The position numbers were made by a program, and so were the translations under genes. The notes below the pieces were generated by a model that saw nothing but the letters and a program-made list of their open reading frames with translations, was not told the origin of the DNA and did no database searches. Of a stretch of 64,000 nucleotides of DNA, positions 57,250 through 64,000 are shown in pieces. Location: assembly GCF_900129305.1 (NCBI RefSeq), contig NZ_FQVB01000004.1, positions 124,001 through 188,000 on the forward strand. The letters are read 5' to 3'. The stretch is from Desulfacinum infernum DSM 9756. GTDB taxonomy: Bacteria > Desulfobacterota > Syntrophobacteria > Syntrophobacterales > DSM-9756. Position 1 is the stretch's first letter. Every line of letters starts with the position of its first letter.

Positions 57250-58758
57250 TCAGAAAACTTCGGCGGAAAAGACGTAAATCTCCGTATCGGAATCCTTCCA
57301 GGCGTCCGGAGGAAGCCCGGCCTTTTGACACGTGTGTTCCAGGAACGTTTGCCGGTCCCAGCCGTATTCCACGGCCACCTGGGGTAGCAGCAACCCGCTT
57401 CGCCATCCCTTGCGGATGTAGATGCCGTGAACTCCCACCTGAATCTCCCCCGGGCTCCCGATGCGCCTCAAGGGCGTGAGCGCCGAGATCTCCAGGCGGA
57501 CGCGGGGCCACTCCTCGGCGCGCAGGGGTGGAAAACGGGGATCCTGAAAGGCGGCGGCTTCGGCCATGCGCGCCACCGTTTCCGCCAGCGAATGCCGTCC
57601 CACGATCTGGCCGATGCATCCCCGCAAGCGGCCTTGGATCTTCAGGGTGACAAAGGCTCCGCGCTTGCGGCCAAGTCCTTCGGTGAGGCGGTCCCCATCG
57701 ATCCGGGGCGGGTCGGTGCCGTGAAGCCTGGCTTCGATGGCCTTTCGGGCGATGTCCTTGAGTATTTCTCTTTCCCGGGCCGTCAGGGAGGATTCTCCGG
57801 ATGACTCAAGCGCAGGTTCAGCCTCCGAATCGTCCGCCTTTGCCCCCTTCCGAATCCAGAGGGCGGCGGCCAGATAGCCCACCACGCGGCTGCGGTCTCC
57901 GGTGGCATCGGCGGAAGTGGCGTAGTGGAGAATGGACGCTTGCGGGTTCCGGAAACGGCGTGCGTAGAGGAGAATTGTTGCGAGCGGGGCTCCACCGCAG
58001 GCTTCGCAACGACCTTCACGAAGGTCTGTCCAAAGCCGCCGGGCGTCCAGGTTTCGAACGTGGTCGATCAGGCGCTCATCCAGGAGGCGCGCCTCGGCAT
58101 CCGAATGGTAGTGGGAAAGATCCGTGCTGGCCACCACCACAAAAGGGCGGTCCTTCCACATGGATGCCAGGACATCGGCCAATCGGACACAATCCTCCCA
58201 GCCCACTCGCCCCATGAGGACGGGCACCAGGCGAAATTTGGGGAGGACCGTTTGCAGGAAGGGGAGCTGAATTTCCACGGAATGTTCCACGGCGTGGGCT
58301 CTTTCCACGCATGGGAGTTCCGGGATGCGGTCCTTGAGGTCCGCGATGAAATCGGAATCCACGGGGATCCGCCCCAGCGGGGTTTCGTAGGGACCGCGAT
58401 CGTAGATGGAAATTCCTTGGAAGGGAACGCGATGGCTGGGGGCCACCACCACAACCGTCGGCCATGGGCGGGCCTGGAGGACCCGATAGGCGTAGGCGGC
58501 GGTTGCACCGCTGTAGCGATAGCCGGCGTGCGGTGAGACCAGCGCAAGGAGGGTCGCTCCTTCGGGAAGGGGATGGAAATCGGCATGGGCCAAATAACGC
58601 CCCACAGCCGATTGGAGTTCCTCCGGATCCCCGGGGTACCAGGTTCCGGCAAGAATGGACGGACGCACCTGATCCGAGGCGCCGGGAAAGGGGCGGCCCA
58701 ACCCGGTCAGGGCCAGAGCAAAGAGAAGGATGAGGACAAGAAAGGACGGTTGCTTCAT
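57250..58758 (-). CDS. amrB/amrA: AmmeMemoRadiSam system: fused AmrB (MEMO) - AmrA (AMMECR1) protein, exported
   Basis: This 502-residue fusion has a Sec signal or anchor at its N-terminus (FLVLILLFALALTGLG). The MEMO-type domain (~30-300) has ILAGTWYPGDPEEL, LVSPHAGYRYSG, VVAPSHRVPFQG, EHSVEIQLPFLQ and STDLSHYHSD, with the metal-type His residues conserved. A short linker precedes the AMMECR1 domain (~325-502) with RGAFVTLKIQGRLRGCIG, AAFQDPRFPPL, EISALTPL and VAVEYGWDRQTFLEHTC. MEMO and AMMECR1 are usually separate genes. The ATG at 58758 is chosen because the upstream extension to 58797 lies in a dispersed repeat. Confidence 0.93.
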   Translation of the reverse strand: MKQPSFLVLILLFALALTGLGRPFPGASDQVRPSILAGTWYPGDPEELQSAVGRYLAHADFHPLPEGATLLALVSPHAGYRYSGATAAYAYRVLQARPWPTVVVVAPSHRVPFQGISIYDRGPYETPLGRIPVDSDFIADLKDRIPELPCVERAHAVEHSVEIQLPFLQTVLPKFRLVPVLMGRVGWEDCVRLADVLASMWKDRPFVVVASTDLSHYHSDAEARLLDERLIDHVRNLDARRLWTDLREGRCEACGGAPLATILLYARRFRNPQASILHYATSADATGDRSRVVGYLAAALWIRKGAKADDSEAEPALESSGESSLTAREREILKDIARKAIEARLHGTDPPRIDGDRLTEGLGRKRGAFVTLKIQGRLRGCIGQIVGRHSLAETVARMAEAAAFQDPRFPPLRAEEWPRVRLEISALTPLRRIGSPGEIQVGVHGIYIRKGWRSGLLLPQVAVEYGWDRQTFLEHTCQKAGLPPDAWKDSDTEIYVFSAEVF

Positions 58759-58779
58759 GGCTTTTCGGGCTTTAAAAGA

Positions 58780-58815
58780 ACCGCCAATGAACGGCAATCA
58801 ACGCCGATGGAAATG
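58780..58815. repeat. Dispersed repeat family D, inverted copy
   Basis: AAGAACCGCCAATGAACGGC then AATCAACGCCGATGGAAATGA is the reverse complement of the family D layout (GCGTTGATTGCCGTTCATTG, GCGGTTC). It lies in the upstream region of the MEMO/AMMECR1 fusion gene. Confidence 0.6.
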
Positions 58816-58904
58816 AAGGCGATGACCTGCTCTTTCATCCATGCGAGGTGGCGGGGTTCGCGCTGATCGTCAGGACGATCCGTAAATCCCACCCGGCGCT
58901 TTGC

Positions 58905-59060
58905 TGGTAAAAGGGCAAGACTTCCCATCCCTCATCACCCATCCCTCATCACCCATTACTCGTCACCCATTACTCGTCACCCATTACTCGTCACTCGTCA
59001 CTCATGCACGGGAGCGATCACGGCTCACGGCTCACGGTTCACGGATTACGGTTCACGGAC
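58905..59060. repeat. Direct short repeats CATCACCCAT / ACTCGTCACCC / CACGGTTCACGG
   Basis: The inverted second copy of the element at 53431-53515 covers 58905-58995: AAAGGGCAAGACTTCCCATC then CCTCATCACCCAT units and three CATTACTCGTCACC units. It runs into a second tandem (GGCTCACGGCTCACGGTTCACGG, 59016-59060) that reaches the stop codon of the kinase-like gene. There is no CRISPR-like repeat/spacer structure. Confidence 0.75.
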
Positions 59061-59665
59061 CGATTCACCCAGGCCTCCACGCAGTCCAGGGCGTCCTCCA
59101 TGGGGATCCGGCTCAGGTTCAAGACGGCGTGGTACAGGTGGGGGTCGTCCCAGGATCGGTTGAAGTAGTGCTCGATGTAGGCCGCCGATTCCTTTTCCTC
59201 CCGTTCAATGAGATCCCGGGCCGAGCGGTCGTCCATCTCCATGTTTTCCTTGAGCCACCGGATGCGGTCTTCCAGGGTCTTCACGATCCTCAGATGGATC
59301 GTGCCGGGGTGCTCCGCGAGGATGCACTGGGCACCCCAGCCGAGAATGATCACATTTCCCTCTTCCGCCACGCTTCGCACGAGCTTCACCGTCACTTCGT
59401 GGTAGTTTCTGTCGTCCAGGCGCCCGTAGGAGCGGTCCACCACCTTCTGCACGGTGCTGGCGGTGTAGCGGTCGATCAGGCGCAGAAGGCGGGATTCACG
59501 GCCTTTGCGAAAGCTTTGGGCCTCACTTTCGGATATGCGCAGCTCCCGAGCCGCATCCGCCACCAGTTGCTTGTCCAGGATGGAATAGCCCAGACGGTCC
59601 GCCAAACGCTTGGCGAACTCCTCACTTTCCGACGCATACTCCTTGCTGATGGTGATGACCGCCAT
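59039..59665 (-). CDS. Cytidylate-kinase-like family protein
   Basis: This 208-residue P-loop-like protein belongs to the cytidylate-kinase-like (AAK-type) family. It starts MAVITISKEYASESEEFAKRLADRLGYSILDKQL, where the ISKE..S.....A..LA pattern replaces the canonical GPxGSGKS loop of Cmk. VIILGWGAQCILAEHPGTIHLRIV and the lid NMEMDDRSARDLIEREEKESAAYIEHYF follow. It may phosphorylate a nucleotide or sense one. The C-terminal 5-10 codons are formed by the tandem repeat described at 59016-59060. AAGGAGGGCGGAC precedes the ATG. Confidence 0.87.
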   Translation of the reverse strand: MAVITISKEYASESEEFAKRLADRLGYSILDKQLVADAARELRISESEAQSFRKGRESRLLRLIDRYTASTVQKVVDRSYGRLDDRNYHEVTVKLVRSVAEEGNVIILGWGAQCILAEHPGTIHLRIVKTLEDRIRWLKENMEMDDRSARDLIEREEKESAAYIEHYFNRSWDDPHLYHAVLNLSRIPMEDALDCVEAWVNRSVNRNP

Positions 59666-59821
59666 GTCCGCCCTCCTTCAATCCGGGGTTGGGTGCCGGC
59701 CCCTCGCGCGCACCGCGGGGCCTTGTGCCAACGGCAAGATCCTCATGAAATCCGTGGAGATGGGCGTCGGAAGGGATACGAAGACAAGAACCGCCGCAGC
59801 CGCTCTCGCAATTCACGTTTC

Positions 59822-59850
59822 TTGACAGTAAGTTAATGAAAATATAGCAT
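59822..59850 (+). promoter_or_regulatory. Putative promoter of ffh
   Basis: TTGACA (59822-59827) and TAGCAT (59845-59850) are spaced by 17 bp, with an AT-rich spacer; TATAGC at 59843 is an alternative -10. It is 64 bp before the ffh start. Confidence 0.55.
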
Positions 59851-59913
59851 GCCGTGTTGCCCAAAAAAAGCGCCCAGTGCTCGGAACACCGAGGGGAGTG
59901 GACAGACAGGACC

Positions 59914-61269
59914 ATGTTCGACAATCTGAGCAGCAAATTCCAGAAGGTCTTTCGCCATCTGAAAGGGCACGGCAAGCTGACGGAGCAAAACATCCAGGAG
60001 GCCCTGCGGGAGGTTCGCCTGGCTCTGCTGGAAGCCGACGTGCACTACAAAGTGGCCAAGGACTTTGTGAAGACCATCGCCCAGAGGGCCGTGGGCCAGG
60101 AGGTGATGGGAAGTCTTACTCCGGGCCAGCAGGTCATCAAGATCGTCAATGAGGCCCTCACCGACCTGATGGGAGGGACCGCCGCTCCGCTGGAACTCAC
60201 CGGAAAAAGTCCCCAGGTGATCGTCCTGGTGGGTCTTCAGGGGTCCGGTAAGACCACGACCGCGGCCAAACTGGCCCGGCACTTGAGCAAGAACAAGCGG
60301 CGCCCGTGCTTGGTGCCGGCCGACGTGTACCGACCCGCGGCCATCGACCAGCTGACGACGCTGGCGGGCCAGTTGAACCTGCCCGTTTTTCCCTCGTCCG
60401 TGGATCAAAAGCCCGAGGACATCGTCCGTGGGGCGGTGGGCTTCGCCCGGGAACACCAGTGCGATACCCTCATTGTGGATACCGCAGGCCGCCTGCACGT
60501 CGACCAGGAGCTCATGGATGAACTCCGGCGCATCAAGGCCATCCTGGAGCCCCAGGAAGTGCTGCTGGTGGCCGATGCCATGACGGGGCAGGATGCGGTG
60601 CGTGTGGCTTCCTCCTTTCACGAGGCCCTCCACATTACGGGTGTGGTCCTCACCAAGCTGGACGGCGATGCCCGGGGCGGTGCGGCCCTTTCCATCCGGG
60701 CGGTCACGGGTTGCCCCATCAAGTTCGTGGGTGTGGGCGAAAAACTGGACGCCCTGGAGGTCTTTCATCCGGACCGGATGAGTTCGCGTATTCTCGGCAT
60801 GGGCGATGTGCTGACCATCATCGAAAAGGCTCAGGAGGCCTTCGATGAACGGGAAGCCCTGGAGATGGCGCGAAAGTTCAAGGAAGACAGCTTCACGTTG
60901 GAGGATTTTCGGGATCAGCTTCGACAGGTGAAAAAGCTGGGCTCCTTGGAATCGATCCTCAAGATGCTTCCGGGCATGGGGATCCTGAAGGAGCTGAAAA
61001 AGATGGAGGTGGATGAAAAGGCGCTGGTGAGGACCGAAGCCATCATCAACTCCATGACCAAGCAGGAACGCCAAAACGCCGGGATCATCAACGCCAGCCG
61101 CAAGAGGCGCATCGCCCGGGGCAGCGGCACATCGGTCCAGGAGGTGAACCAGCTCCTGCGCAGCTACAACGACGCCCGGCGCATGATGCGCCAGATGATG
61201 GGCGGCGGCAAGGCCACCAAGAAGGGCAAGAAGAAGAAAAAGCGCGTGAAGGCATTTTTCCCTTTTTAA
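59914..61269 (+). CDS. ffh: Signal recognition particle protein Ffh (SRP54)
   Basis: This 451-residue GTPase targets nascent membrane proteins together with 4.5S RNA and FtsY. The N domain is 1-~90. The G domain has [15 protein letters not shown] (G1), [20 protein letters not shown] (G3) and [11 protein letters not shown] (G4). The Met-rich M domain has [27 protein letters not shown] and [10 protein letters not shown]. It ends in a Lys-rich tail with AFFPF. The ATG at 59914 gives the canonical [10 protein letters not shown] start. It heads the cluster ffh-rpsP-khpA-rimM-trmD. Confidence 0.97.
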   Translation: MFDNLSSKFQKVFRHLKGHGKLTEQNIQEALREVRLALLEADVHYKVAKDFVKTIAQRAVGQEVMGSLTPGQQVIKIVNEALTDLMGGTAAPLELTGKSPQVIVLVGLQGSGKTTTAAKLARHLSKNKRRPCLVPADVYRPAAIDQLTTLAGQLNLPVFPSSVDQKPEDIVRGAVGFAREHQCDTLIVDTAGRLHVDQELMDELRRIKAILEPQEVLLVADAMTGQDAVRVASSFHEALHITGVVLTKLDGDARGGAALSIRAVTGCPIKFVGVGEKLDALEVFHPDRMSSRILGMGDVLTIIEKAQEAFDEREALEMARKFKEDSFTLEDFRDQLRQVKKLGSLESILKMLPGMGILKELKKMEVDEKALVRTEAIINSMTKQERQNAGIINASRKRRIARGSGTSVQEVNQLLRSYNDARRMMRQMMGGGKATKKGKKKKKRVKAFFPF

Positions 61270-61304
61270 TTTGGCCAACGTGGTGTATACGCTCCAAATT
61301 TGTT

Positions 61305-61333
61305 TTGAGGGTGTGTGCGATTTGGTGTACAGT
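61305..61333 (+). promoter_or_regulatory. Putative promoter of the rpsP operon
   Basis: TTGAGG (61305-61310) and TACAGT (61328-61333), each 4/6 to consensus, are separated by 17 bp. They end 24 bp before the rpsP start, so most of the short leader is its ribosome site AAAGGAGGT. Confidence 0.4.
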
Positions 61334-61357
61334 AATCAAAGGAGGTAGAAAAACACC

Positions 61358-61618
61358 ATGCCGGTTCGTATCCGTTTGGCACGTCGTGGCAGCAAGAAGC
61401 GACCTTTCTATTCCATCGTGGTGGCCCATTCGGAAGCTCCCCGCGACGGTCGGTTCATCGAACGCATTGGAACTTACAACCCCCTGACGGACCCAGCGAC
61501 AGTCACTTTCAACGCCGAGCGCCTGCAGTATTGGCTTCAGCAAGGGGCACAGCCTACGGAAACCGTTCGGAGTCTGATCCGCAAGCACGCCGACAAGGCC
61601 GTACCGAAGGCTTCGTGA
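61358..61618 (+). CDS. rpsP: 30S ribosomal protein S16
   Basis: This 86-residue 30S assembly protein has [23 protein letters not shown], with [14 protein letters not shown] and [16 protein letters not shown] as hallmark stretches. A strong AAAGGAGGT precedes the ATG. It is first in the conserved rpsP-khpA-rimM-trmD-rplS order. Confidence 0.98.
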   Translation: MPVRIRLARRGSKKRPFYSIVVAHSEAPRDGRFIERIGTYNPLTDPATVTFNAERLQYWLQQGAQPTETVRSLIRKHADKAVPKAS

Positions 61619-61661
61619 CGAGGACTTGGGCGGTCGCGGTGCAGAGAAGGTGGAGGGGAGC

Positions 61662-61895
61662 ATGCTGAAGGAACTGATTGAGTACATGGCGCGGGCTTTG
61701 GTGGACAAGCCGGAACAGGTGCACGTCTCGGAAATCGAAGGGGAGCAAACCTCCGTCATCGAGCTGCGGGTGGCCAAAGAGGACCTGGGCAAGGTCATCG
61801 GCAAACAGGGGCGTACCGCCCGCGCTATGCGAACGATCCTCAGCGCCGCATCCACCAAGATCAGAAAACGGGCTGTCCTGGAAATCATCGAATAA
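61662..61895 (+). CDS. khpA: KH-domain RNA-binding protein KhpA
   Basis: This 77-residue single KH protein has [17 protein letters not shown], then the GxxG loop in [19 protein letters not shown]. It is the usual small RNA chaperone between rpsP and rimM. The ATG at 61662 follows GGAGGGGAG; an in-frame upstream extension to 61626 is unlikely. Confidence 0.95.
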   Translation: MLKELIEYMARALVDKPEQVHVSEIEGEQTSVIELRVAKEDLGKVIGKQGRTARAMRTILSAASTKIRKRAVLEIIE

Positions 61896-61900
61896 GGACG

Positions 61901-62428
61901 ATGAAAGCATCCAAGTGGGTTCCTGTGGGCAGGGTCAGCAGGACTCACGGAATCGACGGTGCCGTACTCATCGTCGCCTATGGAGAGACGCTCGGAGAAC
62001 GCCGATCCGACGAGCGTCTTTTTGTGTGTCTGCCCTCCATGCGGATTCCCAAGGCCCTCACCATTGAGGACATCCGGCCCCACGGCCGCCAGTGGCGCGT
62101 GCGCTTCAGGGAAGTGCGCGAATTGGAGGCCGCTCAAGCCCTGGTGGGTCTGGAAGTGGGGGTCCCGGAGGAAGAACTGCCGGCGCTGGACGACGGGGAG
62201 TACTACCACTACCAGCTTGTGGGGCTCCGCGTGGAAACGGTCTCCGGCCGCTTTCTGGGCACCTTGAAGGAAATCCTGGAAAGCCCGGCCCACGATATCT
62301 ACGTGGTGGAAGACGAACGGGGGCGGGAGATCCTGCTGCCGGCCGTGGTGGATGTGATCCGGGACGTGAAGCTGGAGGAGAACCGGGTGGTGGTGGATCC
62401 GCCCGCGGGTTTGACCGATGATCTTTGA
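61901..62428 (+). CDS. rimM: Ribosome maturation factor RimM
   Basis: This 175-residue factor binds S19 and helps 16S rRNA 3'-domain maturation. [23 protein letters not shown] is the N-terminal barrel. Then come [28 protein letters not shown] and the PRC-barrel [23 protein letters not shown] with [28 protein letters not shown]. The ATG at 61901 is five bases after the khpA stop. Its 3' end overlaps trmD by 11 bp. Confidence 0.96.
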   Translation: MKASKWVPVGRVSRTHGIDGAVLIVAYGETLGERRSDERLFVCLPSMRIPKALTIEDIRPHGRQWRVRFREVRELEAAQALVGLEVGVPEEELPALDDGEYYHYQLVGLRVETVSGRFLGTLKEILESPAHDIYVVEDERGREILLPAVVDVIRDVKLEENRVVVDPPAGLTDDL

Positions 62429-63152
62429 CATCCTGACCATCTTTCCCGGAATTTTCGAGAGCCCCTTGCGCGAGAGTATCCTGGGGAAGGCCTGCCAGCG
62501 AGGGATCCTCACCGTGCGGTTGCACAACATCCGGGACTACGCCCCGGACAAGCACCAGATGACGGACGATCGCCCGTTCGGTGGCGGTGAGGGCATGGTG
62601 ATGAAACCGGAACCCATCGTGGGCGCGCTGGAGGCCGTGAGTCCCCTGGGACCCACGCCCCATGTGGTGCTGCTGTCTCCCCAGGGCCGGCTTTTCACCC
62701 AGGACGTGGCCCGCCGATTCCGTACGATGCCCCGCCTGGTCCTTGTGTGCGGCCGCTACGAAGGGGTGGACGAACGGGTGGCTGAGCATTTCGTGGATGA
62801 GGAGATCTCCATCGGCGACTTTATCCTGACCGGCGGGGAGCTGGCGGCCCTTGTCATCGTGGATGCGGTGGCACGGCTTCTTCCCGGGGTATTGGGCAAC
62901 GAGGCATCGCCGGAAGCCGAATCCTTTGCCGAGCCCGTCCTGGAGCACCCGCATTACACGAGACCTCGAGACTTTCGGGGATACAAGGTCCCGGAAGTGC
63001 TCCTTTCGGGCGATCACGAAAGGATCCGCCGGTGGCGCCGCATGCAGGCCCTGGCCAGGACCCGGGCCCGGCGGCCGGACCTTTTCTCGCGCCTGGTACT
63101 CAGCGAAGAGGACCGGAAACTTCTGGACGAGTACGACCGGCTGGCGCCATGA
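62418..63152 (+). CDS. trmD: tRNA (guanine-N1-)-methyltransferase
   Basis: This 244-residue SPOUT enzyme makes m1G37 in tRNAs such as tRNA-Pro(GGG) encoded in this window. [61 protein letters not shown] and [31 protein letters not shown] form the trefoil knot. [27 protein letters not shown] is the tRNA-binding tail. Start and stop overlap the neighbours (ATGA at the downstream junction). Confidence 0.97.
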   Translation: MIFDILTIFPGIFESPLRESILGKACQRGILTVRLHNIRDYAPDKHQMTDDRPFGGGEGMVMKPEPIVGALEAVSPLGPTPHVVLLSPQGRLFTQDVARRFRTMPRLVLVCGRYEGVDERVAEHFVDEEISIGDFILTGGELAALVIVDAVARLLPGVLGNEASPEAESFAEPVLEHPHYTRPRDFRGYKVPEVLLSGDHERIRRWRRMQALARTRARRPDLFSRLVLSEEDRKLLDEYDRLAP

Positions 63153-63742
63153 GCAAAGACGTTTTCAATCCCTTGCTTTATCTGGCCCTGGTCCATTATC
63201 CGGTGCTCAACCGCCGGGGGGAAGAGATCGCCTCGGCCGTCACCAACCTGGACCTGCACGATCTGGCGCGCCTGGCCTGCACCTACGAACTGCCGGCTTG
63301 CTACGTGGTGACGCCGCTCAAGGATCAGCAGGATCTGGTGAGACGCCTGACGCACCATTGGCTGCACAATGTGGGCAAGGAGCTCCATCCGGATCGCGAA
63401 CGAGCCTTGAGACGGCTGCGACTGGTCGGGTCCGTGGAAAGCTTGAGCGAGGAAATCCGCGGCGAAACGGGGCGCACTCCGTTGCTTTGGGCCACATCCG
63501 CCAAAAGACACCCCCTGGGGATCAGTCCGGCCCAGGCTCGCCGGATGCAGGAAGAAAGAAACGTTCCGGGCGTTTTGGTCTTGGGAACGGGGTGGGGACT
63601 GGCCCCTTCGGTGCTGGAGCGATGCCACGGTTTTCTCGCTCCCATCGAGGGGCGGGGATGCTACAATCATCTATCAGTGCGCAGTGCCGCCTCCATCCTG
63701 GTGGATCGGTTTTTCAGGGATGTGATGAATAAAGACGTCTGA
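63149..63742 (+). CDS. SPOUT-like RNA methyltransferase family protein (PF09936-like)
   Basis: This 197-residue protein is found between trmD and rplS in many deltaproteobacteria. [39 protein letters not shown] starts the domain. [10 protein letters not shown] and [18 protein letters not shown] plus [27 protein letters not shown] form the cofactor-knot end. The LGTGWGL and NHLSVRSA motifs are typical of SPOUT methyltransferases. The RNA target is unknown. The ATG at 63149 overlaps the trmD stop. Confidence 0.88.
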   Translation: MSKDVFNPLLYLALVHYPVLNRRGEEIASAVTNLDLHDLARLACTYELPACYVVTPLKDQQDLVRRLTHHWLHNVGKELHPDRERALRRLRLVGSVESLSEEIRGETGRTPLLWATSAKRHPLGISPAQARRMQEERNVPGVLVLGTGWGLAPSVLERCHGFLAPIEGRGCYNHLSVRSAASILVDRFFRDVMNKDV

Positions 63743-63877
63743 GGGAGGCATTTCGGGCTTTACGGAAGGGGGCCTTGTGCGGTAAAGAAAGGCGCTCGTG
63801 CGACCCGGGAATCCCTCTGGAGAAAAGACGGCTCCCGCTTTCTTTTGAAGATAGGCTAGACATTTTGGAGGAAGAAG

Positions 63878-64000
63878 ATGGGCTTCAACATGATCCAAAA
63901 CATTGAACGAGACTTCATGCGGGTGGACATTCCCGCCTTTCGCCCTGGAGATACCGTAAAGGTGCACGTGAAGATCCGCGAAGGGGACAAGGAGCGGATC
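63878..64000 (+). CDS. rplS: 50S ribosomal protein L19 (5' part; gene continues beyond window)
   Basis: The first 41 residues are present: [20 protein letters not shown] then [37 protein letters not shown] is the L19 signature. TTGGAGGAAGAAG precedes the ATG. It completes the trmD operon; the rest lies to the right of the window. Confidence 0.95.
   Translation, partial: MGFNMIQNIERDFMRVDIPAFRPGDTVKVHVKIREGDKERI

Noticed and set aside
58905-58995. Short repeats resembling a CRISPR array
   Set aside because: Units are 7-16 bp, contiguous and degenerate, without 25-40 bp repeats separated by unique spacers, and there are no cas genes.

Overview
The window is a GC-rich bacterial chromosome segment (roughly 60-65 % GC by eye) that looks like a Gram-negative anaerobe of the former Deltaproteobacteria, most likely Syntrophobacterales/Desulfobacterota. 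The pointers are LpxC (outer membrane), DUF4390-NtrY-NtrX, an Nqr-type redox-driven sodium pump with ApbE, rhodanese/ferritin-like and DUF362-ferredoxin proteins, an archaeal-type 3-dehydroquinate synthase and a bifunctional FBP aldolase/phosphatase. The taxon is inferred from gene content only. No plasmid, phage or integrase genes were seen. Most genes are housekeeping, with many ATGA/GTGA translational couplings, and the intergenic gaps are rich in dispersed palindromic repeats.

Layout. 1-9.9 kb: 3' part of a family-5 ABC solute-binding protein gene, ftsH, pepA, an E1-like adenylation enzyme, serC, a PilZ-type protein and a P1-family peptidase. 10.2-14.8 kb: a minus-strand locus of two cyclic-nucleotide-binding-domain proteins, a rhodanese/ferritin-like fusion and an ABC exporter whose ATPase domain is split by about 250 extra residues. 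15.2-19.4 kb: mutY coupled to an unknown gene and a ChaN-like PDZ lipoprotein, then a QueG-like Fe-S protein.

19.5-25.7 kb: an aromatic amino-acid region (DHQ synthase II, pheA, aroE, aroA) followed by a PBP4-type dacB. It is preceded by a Phe-rich leader peptide and a terminator with a competing hairpin, which together form a textbook-like phenylalanine attenuator. 25.7-33.6 kb: a beta-hydroxyacid dehydrogenase, a DUF6125-like protein, lpxC, and DUF4390-ntrY-ntrX. 33.7-35 kb: tRNA-Pro(GGG) with promoter and terminator, then a HepT/MntA toxin-antitoxin pair.

35.1-42.2 kb: FBP aldolase/phosphatase, apbE, and nqrBCDEF without nqrA. 42.4-48.7 kb: a Cys-rich small protein, a VOC protein, a DUF362-ferredoxin protein, a SlyD-like FKBP, a zinc ribbon, a SurA/PpiC-like foldase, a cold-shock protein and a HAD phosphatase. 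49-53.4 kb: a tightly packed run nth-tatD-methyltransferase-dinB-ilvA. 53.6-59.7 kb: a membrane spermidine-synthase-like protein, an AmmeMemoRadiSam pair with export signals and fused B/A parts, and a cytidylate-kinase-like protein. 59.9-64 kb: ffh, then rpsP-khpA-rimM-trmD-SPOUT-like methyltransferase-rplS (truncated by the window end).

Most notable are (i) the Phe attenuator in front of an archaeal-type DHQ synthase/pheA operon, (ii) the ABC exporter with an apparently triplicated helical segment in its nucleotide-binding domain, linked to cNMP-binding and rhodanese/ferritin-like genes, (iii) the AmmeMemoRadiSam proteins with Tat/Sec-type leaders, (iv) the Nqr operon lacking nqrA, and (v) several families of dispersed palindromic or MITE-like repeats.
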